Shown here in pieces: positions 51,852 through 61,832 of a DNA stretch of 64,000 nt. The position numbers and the translations under genes are program-made. How positions within the stretch are numbered: position 1 is the first letter of the stretch; each line of letters opens with the position of its first letter. The DNA comes from Ornithinibacillus scapharcae TW25. GTDB lineage: Bacteria; Bacillota; Bacilli; Bacillales; Amphibacillaceae. Below the pieces are notes generated by a model. It searched no databases. It was not told the DNA's origin and was given only the letters and a program-made list of their open reading frames with translations. Where the stretch lies: positions 62,001-126,000 of the forward strand of contig NZ_AEWH01000012.1 of NCBI RefSeq assembly GCF_000190475.1, written 5' to 3'.

Positions 51852-53039
51852 TCATACAGCTTTGAATTGGTTATCCTTGCCATTGTTCACCTTCGTTTTA
51901 ACCCTGCCATTCCATGACAGGTAAGTGAATGTCCTTAGTACTTTTTCAAATGGTCCCATTCTCCAGATTTTTAAATAATAATGACTGATGATAAATTGCA
52001 TGGTGTAAATGAGTATTGCGAGTAATATTCCGTAAAACACTCCCATTTTTCCGAATAGACCTAATCCATATCCATAGAAAATGGTAGTGCAAATCATGCT
52101 CTGCACTAAATAATTGGTTAAGGATAACTTCCCAACCTTTTCAAAATAGAAGAATAGCTTTGGCGCTCCATTCGTATAAAACAAACTAAACAAAAATATA
52201 TAACCAACAGATAGTAATGGTGCACCAATAATATAAAGACCTTCCCCTGGAGAGAAATCTGGGAATAACTGCGAGATAGTTTTTAGGAAAATACCTACAG
52301 GCAGTAAAATAATCGCCCATCGTAAATACATCTTTCTTTCCACATTTGGATTTGTAAACCAACCACTTTTCGCTGCATACATACCAAACAACAAAATCGG
52401 ACATGTAATGATTGGTGCCATCAGTAGCATTACTACATACATATAGTCTGGTAAGTTAAACGGAAGTTCACCACTATTTCGAAATTCGAGTACTTCTCCG
52501 TAGCTGCCTCCCGAATAGATAATAGTTTCTTTTTCCACATAATTATTCATGATTGCTATATCTTCAGATGTTAATTCCACTTCTCCCAAACTCAAGAGGC
52601 CTGTTAATGTAAAGAAGACGATTGCCCATATTAAGATAGTTTTCTTCTTTCGATTGACAAAGGCTAATGCAAGAAAGCCAATAAGTCCGTATGCTAGTAA
52701 AATATCACCTTCCCAAATAAAAGCAGCATGAAGAGCACCGAATAGCATTAATAGGAAGAACCTTCTAGCTAAGTGCCGTTTCACTTTCTGCCCACGCGAC
52801 TCTAACTTATTTCGAAGTAATACCATCGAATAACCAAATAGAAACATAAAGATTGGCATAAAACTTGATTCCACAAAGATTTTCAGCCAAATATATGCCG
52901 AACTATCTATCGTGGATAATGAAAACTTGTCTATCGAATCCTTTCCAAACATCCCATATTGGAATATGAGCATATTTGCCATTAATATCCCTATTAAACT
53001 AAATCCTCTTAAACCATCAATAGTCTCTATTCTTTTCAT
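51852..53039 (-). CDS. DUF418 membrane protein
   Basis: A 395-residue protein with ten hydrophobic helices. It opens MKRIETIDGLRGFSLIGIL and ends with the DUF418 C-terminal block SLTNYLVQSMICTTIFYGYGLGL. Homologues (B. subtilis YxaH/YeiB) are of unknown function. It precedes the ABC exporter by 42 bp on the same strand and is divergent from the response regulator, so it is likely a member of the same resistance or envelope module. The ATG is preceded by AGGAAGCATAAAGG. Confidence 0.85.
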   Translation of the reverse strand: MKRIETIDGLRGFSLIGILMANMLIFQYGMFGKDSIDKFSLSTIDSSAYIWLKIFVESSFMPIFMFLFGYSMVLLRNKLESRGQKVKRHLARRFFLLMLFGALHAAFIWEGDILLAYGLIGFLALAFVNRKKKTILIWAIVFFTLTGLLSLGEVELTSEDIAIMNNYVEKETIIYSGGSYGEVLEFRNSGELPFNLPDYMYVVMLLMAPIITCPILLFGMYAAKSGWFTNPNVERKMYLRWAIILLPVGIFLKTISQLFPDFSPGEGLYIIGAPLLSVGYIFLFSLFYTNGAPKLFFYFEKVGKLSLTNYLVQSMICTTIFYGYGLGLFGKMGVFYGILLAILIYTMQFIISHYYLKIWRMGPFEKVLRTFTYLSWNGRVKTKVNNGKDNQFKAV

Positions 53040-53191
53040 CCTTTATGCTTCCTTCCTGTATGTTCTATTACTAGATTATCAAGGAAAGCTTTCGGCAAAT
53101 TGAACACAACATTACCATTTTCTTAATTTCTAGGAAATTTGTTCAACTGTTCGTAAACTTCAGGTGGTATGATAAAGTGGGGGGAAATGAG

Positions 53192-53917
53192 ATGGATAAT
53201 ACACCGATATTAATTGTAGATGATGAAAAATCAATAGTCACCATGCTAGAAACCATGCTACGAAAAGAAGGATTTCACCAAATCTATACTGCCCACACAG
53301 GACGGGATGCATTATCACTTATTGAGAAACATCCAATTGAAATAATTATTTTAGATGTCATGCTCCCAGATGGTAGCGGCTTTGACTTATGCCCACAAAT
53401 TAGACAACAAACCAATGCCTATATTCTCTTTTTAACAGCAAAGGTGTCAGACTTAGACGTCTTAACTGGTTTTGCTACCGGAGGAGACGATTATGTTACG
53501 AAACCGTTCAATCCATTAGAAGTAGCCGCTAGAATAAAAGCATTCATACGGCGAAAGGAAACACACAGACACCTAGATACTTCCTCAACAACAAGTGGCA
53601 GATATGACTTCGGTCGCTTTATATTAGATGAACGTGCGGGAGAATTAATTGTAGATGGGAAGGTCGTTACTTGCCCTTCACAAGTTTATTTGCTCCTACT
53701 GTACTTTTGCAAAAATCCTAATCTTGTACTTTCGAAGGCAACCTTATTAGAAGCTGTCTGGGGCTTTGATAGTTATGTTGATGATAATACCGTATCCGTA
53801 CATATTAGAAGAATTCGAGAAAAAATTGAAGAAGATCCAAGTAAACCAAAACATTTAATCACAGTACGTGGTCTTGGATATAAATTAATTAGAGGAAATG
53901 AAACATGGCAAAACTAA
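53192..53917 (+). CDS. OmpR-family response regulator
   Basis: A 241-residue regulator. The receiver domain (1-120) has the acidic pocket IVDDEK, phosphorylation site D55 in IIILDVMLP, and the K at FVTKPF. The DNA-binding domain (about 140-238) is a winged helix of OmpR type with RRIREKIEEDP and RGLGYKL. The frame opens at GTG 53177, but GGGGGG lies near ATG 53192, so I start there. The sensor kinase gene overlaps its end by 13 bases. Divergent from DUF418 and ABC genes, it likely controls them. Confidence 0.9.
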   Translation: MDNTPILIVDDEKSIVTMLETMLRKEGFHQIYTAHTGRDALSLIEKHPIEIIILDVMLPDGSGFDLCPQIRQQTNAYILFLTAKVSDLDVLTGFATGGDDYVTKPFNPLEVAARIKAFIRRKETHRHLDTSSTTSGRYDFGRFILDERAGELIVDGKVVTCPSQVYLLLLYFCKNPNLVLSKATLLEAVWGFDSYVDDNTVSVHIRRIREKIEEDPSKPKHLITVRGLGYKLIRGNETWQN

Positions 53918-55647
53918 GATGGCGCTTATTTCTACACTTTTTAATTCAATTTATTTTAGTTGCTGCATCTATGCTTCTTCTGATTATAGCTACAGCGATA
54001 ATTGCCGTGATGTTCTTCACGAGAGGGCAATTCGAGCATAACTATTATCAAACTATGCTCGATAGTGTTGCAATGGATACCGGTAACTCCATTACTGAAA
54101 TCGAGATGGCGGAAGGCTGGGAAGATCGAGTAATTGAAAACAATGTCTGGGTACAGATAATAGATGAAGATGGGAAAGTGATTGATTCTGCTAATCAACC
54201 AGATACCCTACCAATGTCTTATAATCCATATGAATTAATGGTTCTTCAAGAATCCAAAAAACTTCAGGAATATTCTATTGTTTATTATTTGGAAACATTT
54301 TATGAATCCAATTATTTATTTCTTTTAGGCTATAAAGACCGAGGGAACCAGTTATTGCAAGAAATAGTAAGTAATTATAGTTCCGAACAAGTTCTATCCG
54401 ATACAGGGTTAACAGATTTAGAGCAATTACTACAGAAAAACGAAGGAACACTTGAAATATATGGACCTGATAACACACTTTTATTAGCCGCTGGAGAAGA
54501 TAGAGAGGATGAAAAAGTCCTCGATGTATTTCTAAGAAAGATCTCTCCAGATGTATTTTCTACTAAACAGTCCACCTATATTGACCCAAATACGGATGAA
54601 TTATGGGTACTATATACGCCAAATCAAAATAAAACAGATATTGATTTAGGTAATATCCGTGATATAATGATTGCTTTTGCTATTACTGCTTCTATTGTTC
54701 TCTTAGTAACGATTTTGGTAGCGATTTGGAATGGTTTTCGATATGGAAATCCATTATTTATTTTTACAAATTGGTTAAGCCGAATGGGAAATGAAGATTA
54801 TGAAGTCGTTTTGACCTCCCAAGAGAAAAAACAAGTGTTTAAACGGAATGGCAAACTTAAGAGACGCTACCGCCTATACAAGGAGGTATTCCATGCATTC
54901 TATGAGATGGCGGAGAAACTGGACATTTCTCAAAAGGAACGTAAACGATTAGAAAAAACGAGAGAAGAATGGATGGCTGGTATTTCCCATGATTTACGGA
55001 CACCATTAACGACGATACAGGGTTATGGAAATCTGTTAGAGAATGGGTCCTATGACTGGACAAAGCAAGAATTGATAGAAATTGGTAAAACAATTGATAA
55101 CAAGAGTAACTATATGTTAAGACTTATCGAGGATTTCACATTAAGCTTCCAATTAAAAAATGATGTGGCAGACATTATCTTCGAGCGAATTGAAATCAAT
55201 GCGTATATGGATATTATGATGAAAAGGTATGAGATGGACCTAACAATCGAGGGTTATTCTATTCACTACAAACAGCCAGAAAACGGAATTAATCTTGAAA
55301 TTAACAAGCGACTCTTTGAAAGAATGCTTGATAACTTGATCTATAATGCCATTAACCATAATCCAATCGGGACAAAGATAGAGGTTACTGCTGAAAAAGT
55401 AAAAGAAAAAGACCAAGTTAAGATTATGATTAAAGATAATGGAGTAGGAATGAGCGAGAACACGTTGAACCACCTGTTTGATCGGTACTATCGTGGTACG
55501 AATACCGAGGAACGAATTGAAGGAACCGGGCTTGGCATGAGTATCGCACTGCAAATCGCCAAGGCACATGGTGGAACTATTCATGTTGATTCGAAAGAAA
55601 ATAAAGGTACGACCGCCATTATCATACTTCCAATATCAAAAGAATAA
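53905..55647 (+). CDS. sensor histidine kinase
   Basis: A 580-residue kinase. It has two transmembrane helices (about 10-37 and 253-276) around a 215-residue extracellular sensor domain, then a HAMP-less linker, the HisKA domain with H362 (ISHDLRTPL), and an ATPase domain with N-box (NLIYNAINHN), G1 (DNGVGM), F (LFDRYYRG) and G2 (GTGLGMSIA). It is translationally coupled to the response regulator by overlap. A large sensor domain argues against a BceS-type transporter-reliant kinase. Confidence 0.9.
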   Translation: MAKLRWRLFLHFLIQFILVAASMLLLIIATAIIAVMFFTRGQFEHNYYQTMLDSVAMDTGNSITEIEMAEGWEDRVIENNVWVQIIDEDGKVIDSANQPDTLPMSYNPYELMVLQESKKLQEYSIVYYLETFYESNYLFLLGYKDRGNQLLQEIVSNYSSEQVLSDTGLTDLEQLLQKNEGTLEIYGPDNTLLLAAGEDREDEKVLDVFLRKISPDVFSTKQSTYIDPNTDELWVLYTPNQNKTDIDLGNIRDIMIAFAITASIVLLVTILVAIWNGFRYGNPLFIFTNWLSRMGNEDYEVVLTSQEKKQVFKRNGKLKRRYRLYKEVFHAFYEMAEKLDISQKERKRLEKTREEWMAGISHDLRTPLTTIQGYGNLLENGSYDWTKQELIEIGKTIDNKSNYMLRLIEDFTLSFQLKNDVADIIFERIEINAYMDIMMKRYEMDLTIEGYSIHYKQPENGINLEINKRLFERMLDNLIYNAINHNPIGTKIEVTAEKVKEKDQVKIMIKDNGVGMSENTLNHLFDRYYRGTNTEERIEGTGLGMSIALQIAKAHGGTIHVDSKENKGTTAIIILPISKE

Positions 55648-55663
55648 ACGTGTACGTAACAAA

Positions 55664-55709
55664 AAGAGGCTGTCATAGAAGGATATTTTCACCTTTATGA
55701 CAGCCTCTT
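55664..55709. terminator. bidirectional terminator between kinase and ptsG
   Basis: AAGAGGCTGTCATA pairs with TATGACAGCCTCTT, 14 bases each side, with T runs on the ptsG strand; it lies between convergent genes. Confidence 0.9.
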
Positions 55710-55729
55710 CCATTAGGGTATAATCATTA

Positions 55730-57784
55730 CTACTTAATCGTCACAATACCCTTTTCTTCTCTTTTCACATTACCTTGTTTTGCAATCACTACTTGATCGC
55801 CATCTGTTAAATTCGTGAAGACGATTGGTGTGATGGAAGATTTTGCGTTCTTTTCAATATAAGATACGTCTGCTTTTAGTAATGGTTGACCAGCAGTGAC
55901 AGTATCTCCTTCTTGAACTAATAATTCAAATCCTTCACCTTTTAGATTTACAGTATCCAATCCAAAGTGAATTAGGATTTCTTTTCCACCCTCTGAGAGA
56001 ATTCCAAGAGCATGTTTCGTTGGGAACGCATTGATAATCTTACCATTAACAGGTGATACAACTAGACCTTCTGTTGGTTTAATTGCAAATCCATCACCCA
56101 TCATTTTTTGAGCAAATACTTGGTCTGGAACCTCCGTGATTGGAACAATTTCTCCTTCAATTGGCATCACGATTTCCTCATCGACCTTATTATTTTGAAG
56201 TGCTTCAGGATTTACTTCCTCGATTTGTTGCTTTACCTCTTCATCTTGGTCAACAGTTGTAATTGGACGAGGTTTTTTACCTGATATAATATCCTGCATT
56301 TGACCTTTGATAATTTCTGAACGTGGTCCGAAGATCGCTTGGATGTTGTCTCCAACTTCTAGTACACCTGCAGCTCCTAGTTTTTTCAGTTCATCTTTGT
56401 CAACATTTTTAATGTCATTTACGGAAACACGAAGTCTTGTAATACATGCATCTAAATGTGCAATGTTCTCTTGTCCACCCATTGCTTCTAGAACATTGTA
56501 GGCAAGGTCTCCTGCTTCCCCTTTAGCTGTTGTATTTTCTTCTTCCGCTTTTTCACGACCGGGTGTCATCAGATTGAACTTCTTGATAAAGAAACGGAAT
56601 AGGAAGTAATACACGACACCAAATGCAATACCTACTAAGATTGCAAGCCACCATGGCTCTTTACCTGGTAAAATACCAAATAATGCAAAGTCAATAAACC
56701 CACCTGAGAAGGTGTAACCGATATTCACACTTAATGCTGTCATAATCATAAAGGACAATCCGTCTAAAATCGCGTGGATTAAGAATAGGATTGGTGATAC
56801 GAACATAAATGAGAACTCAAGCGGTTCAGTAATACCAGTTAGGAATGATGTTAAGGCACCAGAAGCAAGAAGTCCTGCTACTAGCTTTTTACGTTCTGGT
56901 CTAGCAGCATGATACATGGCAAGTGCTGCAGCTGGAAGACCAAACATCATGATAGGGTATTCCCCAGCCATAAAGTTACCCGCTGTGATTTCGATATTGT
57001 CACGTAATTGCGCAAAGAAGATCGTCATATCTCCTCGGACAATTTCTCCGGCAGCTGTCGTATAAGAACCAAATTCATACCAGAATGGCGCATGGAAAAT
57101 GTGATGCAATCCAAATGGTATTAATAATCGTTTAATAAAACCAAACATAAATACAGCTAAATACGTTCCCTCTTCAATCAACCAATACGAAGCACTGTTC
57201 ATAGCTGATTGAATTGGTGGCCATACAAACAGTAGAATTAAACCTGCAATGAATGAGAATACTGCCGTTGCAATTGGCACAAAACGCTTCCCTGCGAAAA
57301 ATCCAAGGAAAGACGGCATCTCAATATCATGGTACCGATTGTAGGCAAAGGCGGCAATGAGCCCCACAATTATCCCACCAAAGACACCCGTTTGTAATGT
57401 ATTGATACCAAGTACACTAGCAAAACTTGGATCAGATGCAATCATATCATCTGTTACTCCAAGCCATGAACCCATTACTTGATTTAGTACTAAATAACCA
57501 ACTAGCGCGGCAAGTCCTGCTGCACCATCACTTGCTAAACCAATCGCAACACCTACTGCAAAAATAAGTGCTAAGTTGGCAAAAATAATGTTACCAGCAT
57601 CTTCCATTACTGATGCAGTAGATTGAATCCAATCTGCACTCAAGAATGGTAGATAGTCTAATGTTGTTTCCTGTTGTGCCGCATTCCCTAGACCAAGTAA
57701 CAAACCAGCGGCCGGTAATAAGGCAACAGGAAGCATTAGTGCTTTACCGATTTTTTGTAAAACACCAAAAGCCTTCTTAAACAT
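55730..57784 (-). CDS. ptsG: PTS glucose-specific transporter IICBA
   Basis: A 684-residue fused permease. Domain order is EIIC (about 1-400, with several helices and [15 protein letters not shown]), EIIB with the phosphorylated cysteine near residue 445 ([12 protein letters not shown]), and EIIA with its histidine near 600 ([14 protein letters not shown]). It takes up and phosphorylates glucose, passing phosphate from HPr. AGGAGGACTTATAT precedes the ATG. A RAT-overlapped terminator lies in its leader and glcT is directly upstream on the same strand, so regulation by antitermination is expected. Confidence 0.93.
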   Translation of the reverse strand: MFKKAFGVLQKIGKALMLPVALLPAAGLLLGLGNAAQQETTLDYLPFLSADWIQSTASVMEDAGNIIFANLALIFAVGVAIGLASDGAAGLAALVGYLVLNQVMGSWLGVTDDMIASDPSFASVLGINTLQTGVFGGIIVGLIAAFAYNRYHDIEMPSFLGFFAGKRFVPIATAVFSFIAGLILLFVWPPIQSAMNSASYWLIEEGTYLAVFMFGFIKRLLIPFGLHHIFHAPFWYEFGSYTTAAGEIVRGDMTIFFAQLRDNIEITAGNFMAGEYPIMMFGLPAAALAMYHAARPERKKLVAGLLASGALTSFLTGITEPLEFSFMFVSPILFLIHAILDGLSFMIMTALSVNIGYTFSGGFIDFALFGILPGKEPWWLAILVGIAFGVVYYFLFRFFIKKFNLMTPGREKAEEENTTAKGEAGDLAYNVLEAMGGQENIAHLDACITRLRVSVNDIKNVDKDELKKLGAAGVLEVGDNIQAIFGPRSEIIKGQMQDIISGKKPRPITTVDQDEEVKQQIEEVNPEALQNNKVDEEIVMPIEGEIVPITEVPDQVFAQKMMGDGFAIKPTEGLVVSPVNGKIINAFPTKHALGILSEGGKEILIHFGLDTVNLKGEGFELLVQEGDTVTAGQPLLKADVSYIEKNAKSSITPIVFTNLTDGDQVVIAKQGNVKREEKGIVTIK

Positions 57785-57852
57785 ATATAAGTCCTCCTTT
57801 TAAATTTTGTAAACTTATTATTTGCAGAAAACCCGATAAAACAACAAAAAAA

Positions 57853-57927
57853 GGCATGAGAAAGGCACATGAAAATAGAGATAGGGCATTAAATCCCCTT
57901 CTATTTCCATAAACCTCTACTCATGCC
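57853..57927 (-). terminator. ptsG leader terminator
   Basis: On the minus strand GGCATGAG (57920-57927) pairs with CTCATGCC (57853-57860) across a loop holding a second stem (AAAATAG/CTATTTT), followed by a run of T. It terminates ptsG transcription unless GlcT binds the RAT. Confidence 0.9.
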
Positions 57928-57946
57928 TGATCGAATCAGTTACACG
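57918..57946 (-). promoter_or_regulatory. RAT site (GlcT antiterminator target)
   Basis: The minus strand reads TGTAACTGATTCGATCAGG then CATGAG, the known ribonucleic antitermination sequence of the ptsG leader. Its 3' part is the 5' arm of the terminator, so folding one excludes the other. Confidence 0.88.
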
Positions 57947-58002
57947 CAGAAATATATGAATGAATTATTGATATCTTGAAGCTAATCGTTGTAGATGCAA
58001 GG

Positions 58003-58806
58003 TTAAATAAACTGCTTCTGCATCATAAACGGGTTTTTTAAGGTTTGCTGCATCATTTTGATAAGTTTCCAAGCAAGATTATAGCACACTGGGTACTCCG
58101 TTTTCAATAGAAGAGCTATATTTGTTGGCTCTTCTACTTTTTCTCCTTTTAATACTCGTTCAATCGTATAACGAATATGTCGAATTAATCGAAGGTAATC
58201 TATTCCTTCTCTATCAATCTTCACATTCAATTGCTCTTCAATTGTATCTACTAGCTGAGTCAGTAAGGTAGAATACATATGAATATCAGATAACGATTTG
58301 TCCGTTATCGCACTATGCACATGAAGGGCAATAAAACCAATTTCACCCTCCGGTAAATGAATGTCTAATGTATGATTCATATAATCGACAACTTCTGCTG
58401 CAATCTCATATTCAAAAGGATATAATGCTTTTGTCTCCGATAAGAAAGGATTTTTTATACCCATCCCCCTTTTTAAACGGGTAATCGCAAATAGAATATG
58501 ATCTGTTAAAGCAACATGAACCTTCTCGTTTAAAAACGAGTTGGATTTATTTTTAATAATTTCCATAGCAGTTATGATTGCCTCTAGTGTTGATTCATCT
58601 ATATTTGGAAGCAATTCCTTATAACTTTCCTGCTCTGATTTACTTTCTAATACAAAGAGCTTCTCAATTATTTCTTCGTTAATAAGGTCTTTTGGTTTCT
58701 TTTGAAAACCAATCCCTTTCCCGATAACGACTACTTCTTCCTGCTGCTCATTTAAGACAATAAGTACGTTGTTATTCAGTGATTTTAAAACCGTATACGT
58801 TTTCAA
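58003..58806 (-). CDS. glcT: transcriptional antiterminator GlcT
   Basis: A 267-residue BglG-family protein: an N-terminal RNA-binding CAT domain (1-60, opening TVLKSLNNNVLIVLNEQQEE) and two PRD domains (about 65-165 and 170-265) with the phosphorylation histidines in LTDHILFAI, FIALHVHSA and RLIRHIRY. It binds the RAT in the ptsG leader and is inhibited by phospho-EIIB. It is slightly shorter than B. subtilis GlcT. Convergent genes are absent; ptsG is 218 bp downstream. Confidence 0.9.
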   Translation of the reverse strand: MKTYTVLKSLNNNVLIVLNEQQEEVVVIGKGIGFQKKPKDLINEEIIEKLFVLESKSEQESYKELLPNIDESTLEAIITAMEIIKNKSNSFLNEKVHVALTDHILFAITRLKRGMGIKNPFLSETKALYPFEYEIAAEVVDYMNHTLDIHLPEGEIGFIALHVHSAITDKSLSDIHMYSTLLTQLVDTIEEQLNVKIDREGIDYLRLIRHIRYTIERVLKGEKVEEPTNIALLLKTEYPVCYNLAWKLIKMMQQTLKNPFMMQKQFI

Positions 58807-58964
58807 AACGTTCGACTCCCATTCTTTGCCTACCTTTATCCATAGTCTTCAACATTATATCATTCTCGTTAATTTTTCAAAAGAAACACACTTCACTACA
58901 TAATTACCCTGAACACTGTAAACCCTTATGAAGAGATTATATTATATTACAAGGAGCATTTACA

Positions 58965-59912
58965 TTGATTCAGGTGATTGCTATAACGAAAGAGAATGAA
59001 AAAAACACAAACTTAACGGTCGATGATATTGATTTTTCCAAGTATAGCTGGTGTTGGATTGACTTTAATATTCCTTCTGATGAGGAAATAGCCAAGCTAG
59101 GTACGGTGTTAAAATTTCACAAGCTGGCGATAGAAGATTGTATTTATGGACAACAAAGGCCAAAGCTTGATTATTATGACGATTATTCTCTTGTTGTAAC
59201 CCATACCTTGGGACCAGAGGATTTTGATCAATTTGAAATCAACTTTTTTATTGGTGAAAATTATATTGTGACCTTTCATAAAGAGGACTTAATGGAGGTA
59301 AACCAAGTTTGGAATAAGTGCTTAAAACTAGAAGCAATGGAGGAATGGAATGAGTACCGAGTTTTGTATGAGATTTTCGACAAAGTAGTCGATAATTTCT
59401 TCCCAATCATTTATGAATTAGAAGACCGAATAAATGAAGTAGAACAAAATCCGCATGCAGCCTCCATGAGCATGGAATTAGATAAGTTATTTGAACTAAG
59501 ACACCAGCTACTTAAGCTAAGACATGCCATTCATCCTATTCGGGATCTTCTCTATCGAATTTTAAACACGCATCACCTAAGCATCCAAGGGCATAGAGAA
59601 TACTTTGCTGATATCTATGATCATTTGTTAAAGCTTTCCGAAATGGTTGATTCTAATCGTGATATTACTAACGATATTCGAGATAATTTTATTTCACTTA
59701 ACTCCTACCAACAAAATAAAGTTATTCAAATCCTAACTGTTATTACGTCAATCTTTGCCCCACTCACCTTTATCGCAGGAATATACGGGATGAATTTTGC
59801 TAATATGCCGGAATTAAAGTGGGATTATGGCTACTTCCTCATAATGGCAATTATGATTCTTATTAGTTTGCTGATGATACTTTGGTTCAAGAAAAAGGGG
59901 TGGTTTCGTTAG
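58965..59912 (+). CDS. corA: CorA-type divalent metal transporter
   Basis: A 315-residue Mg/Co/Ni channel. A long cytoplasmic domain (1-250) with coiled-coil helices is followed by two C-terminal transmembrane helices and the selectivity motif GMN (IYGMNFANMPEL), ending in the positively charged KKKGWFR. The start is TTG 58965 with AAGGAG eight bases upstream. It forms a pentamer in the membrane. It is a single plus-strand gene with no operon partner. Confidence 0.93.
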   Translation: MIQVIAITKENEKNTNLTVDDIDFSKYSWCWIDFNIPSDEEIAKLGTVLKFHKLAIEDCIYGQQRPKLDYYDDYSLVVTHTLGPEDFDQFEINFFIGENYIVTFHKEDLMEVNQVWNKCLKLEAMEEWNEYRVLYEIFDKVVDNFFPIIYELEDRINEVEQNPHAASMSMELDKLFELRHQLLKLRHAIHPIRDLLYRILNTHHLSIQGHREYFADIYDHLLKLSEMVDSNRDITNDIRDNFISLNSYQQNKVIQILTVITSIFAPLTFIAGIYGMNFANMPELKWDYGYFLIMAIMILISLLMILWFKKKGWFR

Positions 59913-60054
59913 TTCAATAGACCTAGTATTACGCTCCTATTTGGTAGCTCGCTAGGCCTATTTTTATCACTTTATAGGTTTCCCAACCTCCATCCTTCAT
60001 GAAGCCTTTCCTATAGGAATATGATGGAAGGAATACATATGAGGAGGAATTTGT

Positions 60055-61665
60055 ATGCGAAACCGTTTTTCAATTTTGTTTATGGTGGTGGTACTGGTAT
60101 TGGGATTTGCTGGTCCCTTTCCCGTAATGGCTGCCGATAAGAAAGAAACCACTTCAATTCCAGACCCAATCCTGTTCCAAAAGGAAGAACCTGGCATATC
60201 ACTAACTGGAAAAGCCAACAACGGCAATACCGAAACTCCCGGAGAATGGTATATTGGGGATACCCCACCAAACCTAATTCCAAATGCCCCTATTCTACTA
60301 TTCGTACCTGGTCTAAACAATACAGCTCAAGTTTTCTGGGAAGATAATAATATGTATCAAACTGCTCGTGACGCAGGATATCAAACCACTTTTATTCAAT
60401 TACACGATGCTGGCGGAGCATCTGCTAGCATGTGGGACAATGGGGCATTACTAGCGGAGAAAATCAGAGAAATATCCACTCACTTCGGTGGTAAACCTAT
60501 TACGGTTATTGCCTATAGTAAAGGAGGTGTGGATACACAAACTGCCTTAACGTATTATGGTGCCTGGCAATATGTTGATAATGTTATTACCCTTTCAAGC
60601 CCTCATCACGGGTCACAACTAGCAGACCTAGCCTATAGCTCTGGCGCAGGCTGGTTAGCAGATTTACTTGGTGCACAAGGAGATGGAACCTATTCCATGC
60701 AAATGGGTGAAATGGCTAATTTTCGTTCCCAGATAGAAGCCCAATCCAGAGCCTACTACAATGATTACTATACACTTGGCGGAACAGGGTGGGGTTCTGC
60801 ATTTTCCTCGACATGGTTTGGTGGAATGTACTTAAACCAGTTCGGTTCCAATGATGGCGTTGTGACAACAGCAAGTAGTAAATTACCACGTGGTACACAA
60901 ATAGCCATTAGTGATTGGAATCATACATCGATTAGAACTGGCGTAACCTTCTCTGTATTTGATGACTATATATCAGATCAAAACCTGTATAGTACAAGTA
61001 GCCTAGCAAACCAATTAGAAAATGATTCTATCAGTAAAAATGATATTGTGTTAAATCAATGGGTACAAGGTGGTCCATTAGCAGCAGAAAAAGAAACAGA
61101 AATTGCCCTTACTGTTGAAGACAATGTGAAAGAAATATCGCTTAGCCTTATGACAACGAATGCTTTAGAGAAATTGAAATTCATCTCTCCATCTGGAAAA
61201 GTAGTGACACCAAAAGTCACCTCTAAGAAGGTAGAAGAAGGGATATTCATCGGTGCACTGCATCATGGTGTAACACTAAATGCTCCGATGGAAGGGGAAT
61301 GGAAAATAGTAATCGGAAGCAACCAGGAAGATGCTTATTTACTGCAAGCTCATTTTGATTCACCAAAGCTAATTACAACAGGACAAAATCCTAGGTTGGT
61401 GACCAATTCACAACTACAATATGAACTAAAAGCTGATCAAACAACCGTAGAGGAAAGTTCACTAAAGGCTACGTATCATATTACACAGTCCAATAACCCT
61501 AAAAACAAGTATTCTGTGTCTGTAAAGAATGCGAAAGATCTTTCCAAAGTACTTACCTTTACGAAAAAGAATGAAGTATATAATATAACGATTGATATTG
61601 AAGGAAAAACAAAGAATGGTACATCATTTAAACGAACCATTATCGACTCTGTTTATGTAAAGTAA
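60055..61665 (+). CDS. secreted alpha/beta-hydrolase lipase/esterase
   Basis: A 536-residue exported enzyme with a signal peptide (RNRFSILFMVVVLVLGF, cleavage near VMAADK). The hydrolase domain (about 80-310) has the nucleophile elbow VIAYSKGGVD (AYSKG in place of GxSxG, an Ala as in Bacillus LipA) and LSSPHHGSQLADL. A C-terminal beta-rich part (about 330-536) may bind substrate or be an export aid. GGAGG is seven bases before ATG. A 30-bp terminator follows. Classification as a lipase is by fold; substrate not known. Confidence 0.85.
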   Translation: MRNRFSILFMVVVLVLGFAGPFPVMAADKKETTSIPDPILFQKEEPGISLTGKANNGNTETPGEWYIGDTPPNLIPNAPILLFVPGLNNTAQVFWEDNNMYQTARDAGYQTTFIQLHDAGGASASMWDNGALLAEKIREISTHFGGKPITVIAYSKGGVDTQTALTYYGAWQYVDNVITLSSPHHGSQLADLAYSSGAGWLADLLGAQGDGTYSMQMGEMANFRSQIEAQSRAYYNDYYTLGGTGWGSAFSSTWFGGMYLNQFGSNDGVVTTASSKLPRGTQIAISDWNHTSIRTGVTFSVFDDYISDQNLYSTSSLANQLENDSISKNDIVLNQWVQGGPLAAEKETEIALTVEDNVKEISLSLMTTNALEKLKFISPSGKVVTPKVTSKKVEEGIFIGALHHGVTLNAPMEGEWKIVIGSNQEDAYLLQAHFDSPKLITTGQNPRLVTNSQLQYELKADQTTVEESSLKATYHITQSNNPKNKYSVSVKNAKDLSKVLTFTKKNEVYNITIDIEGKTKNGTSFKRTIIDSVYVK

Positions 61666-61685
61666 ATAACCAGTTCGAGAAATCG

Positions 61686-61715
61686 AAGGAGCTAGTATAA
61701 ACAAACTAGCTCCTT
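61686..61715 (+). terminator. terminator of the lipase gene
   Basis: AAGGAGCTAGT pairs with ACTAGCTCCTT, 11 pairs with an 8-nt loop, then TTTCTATT. Confidence 0.85.
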
Positions 61716-61832
61716 TTCTATTACATTTGGGTTACAAAGTTATAGGACAATTCACCTGACACATAGGCTTTACAAGGTAAAACCTCCTTTTAGGATGTGT
61801 AGCGTTCCATTACAAGTAAAGGACTGGTTTCA

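Noticed and set aside
59997-60320. 107-residue minus-strand frame over the lipase signal region
   Set aside because: No ribosome binding site and its sequence mirrors the lipase start; antisense shadow.
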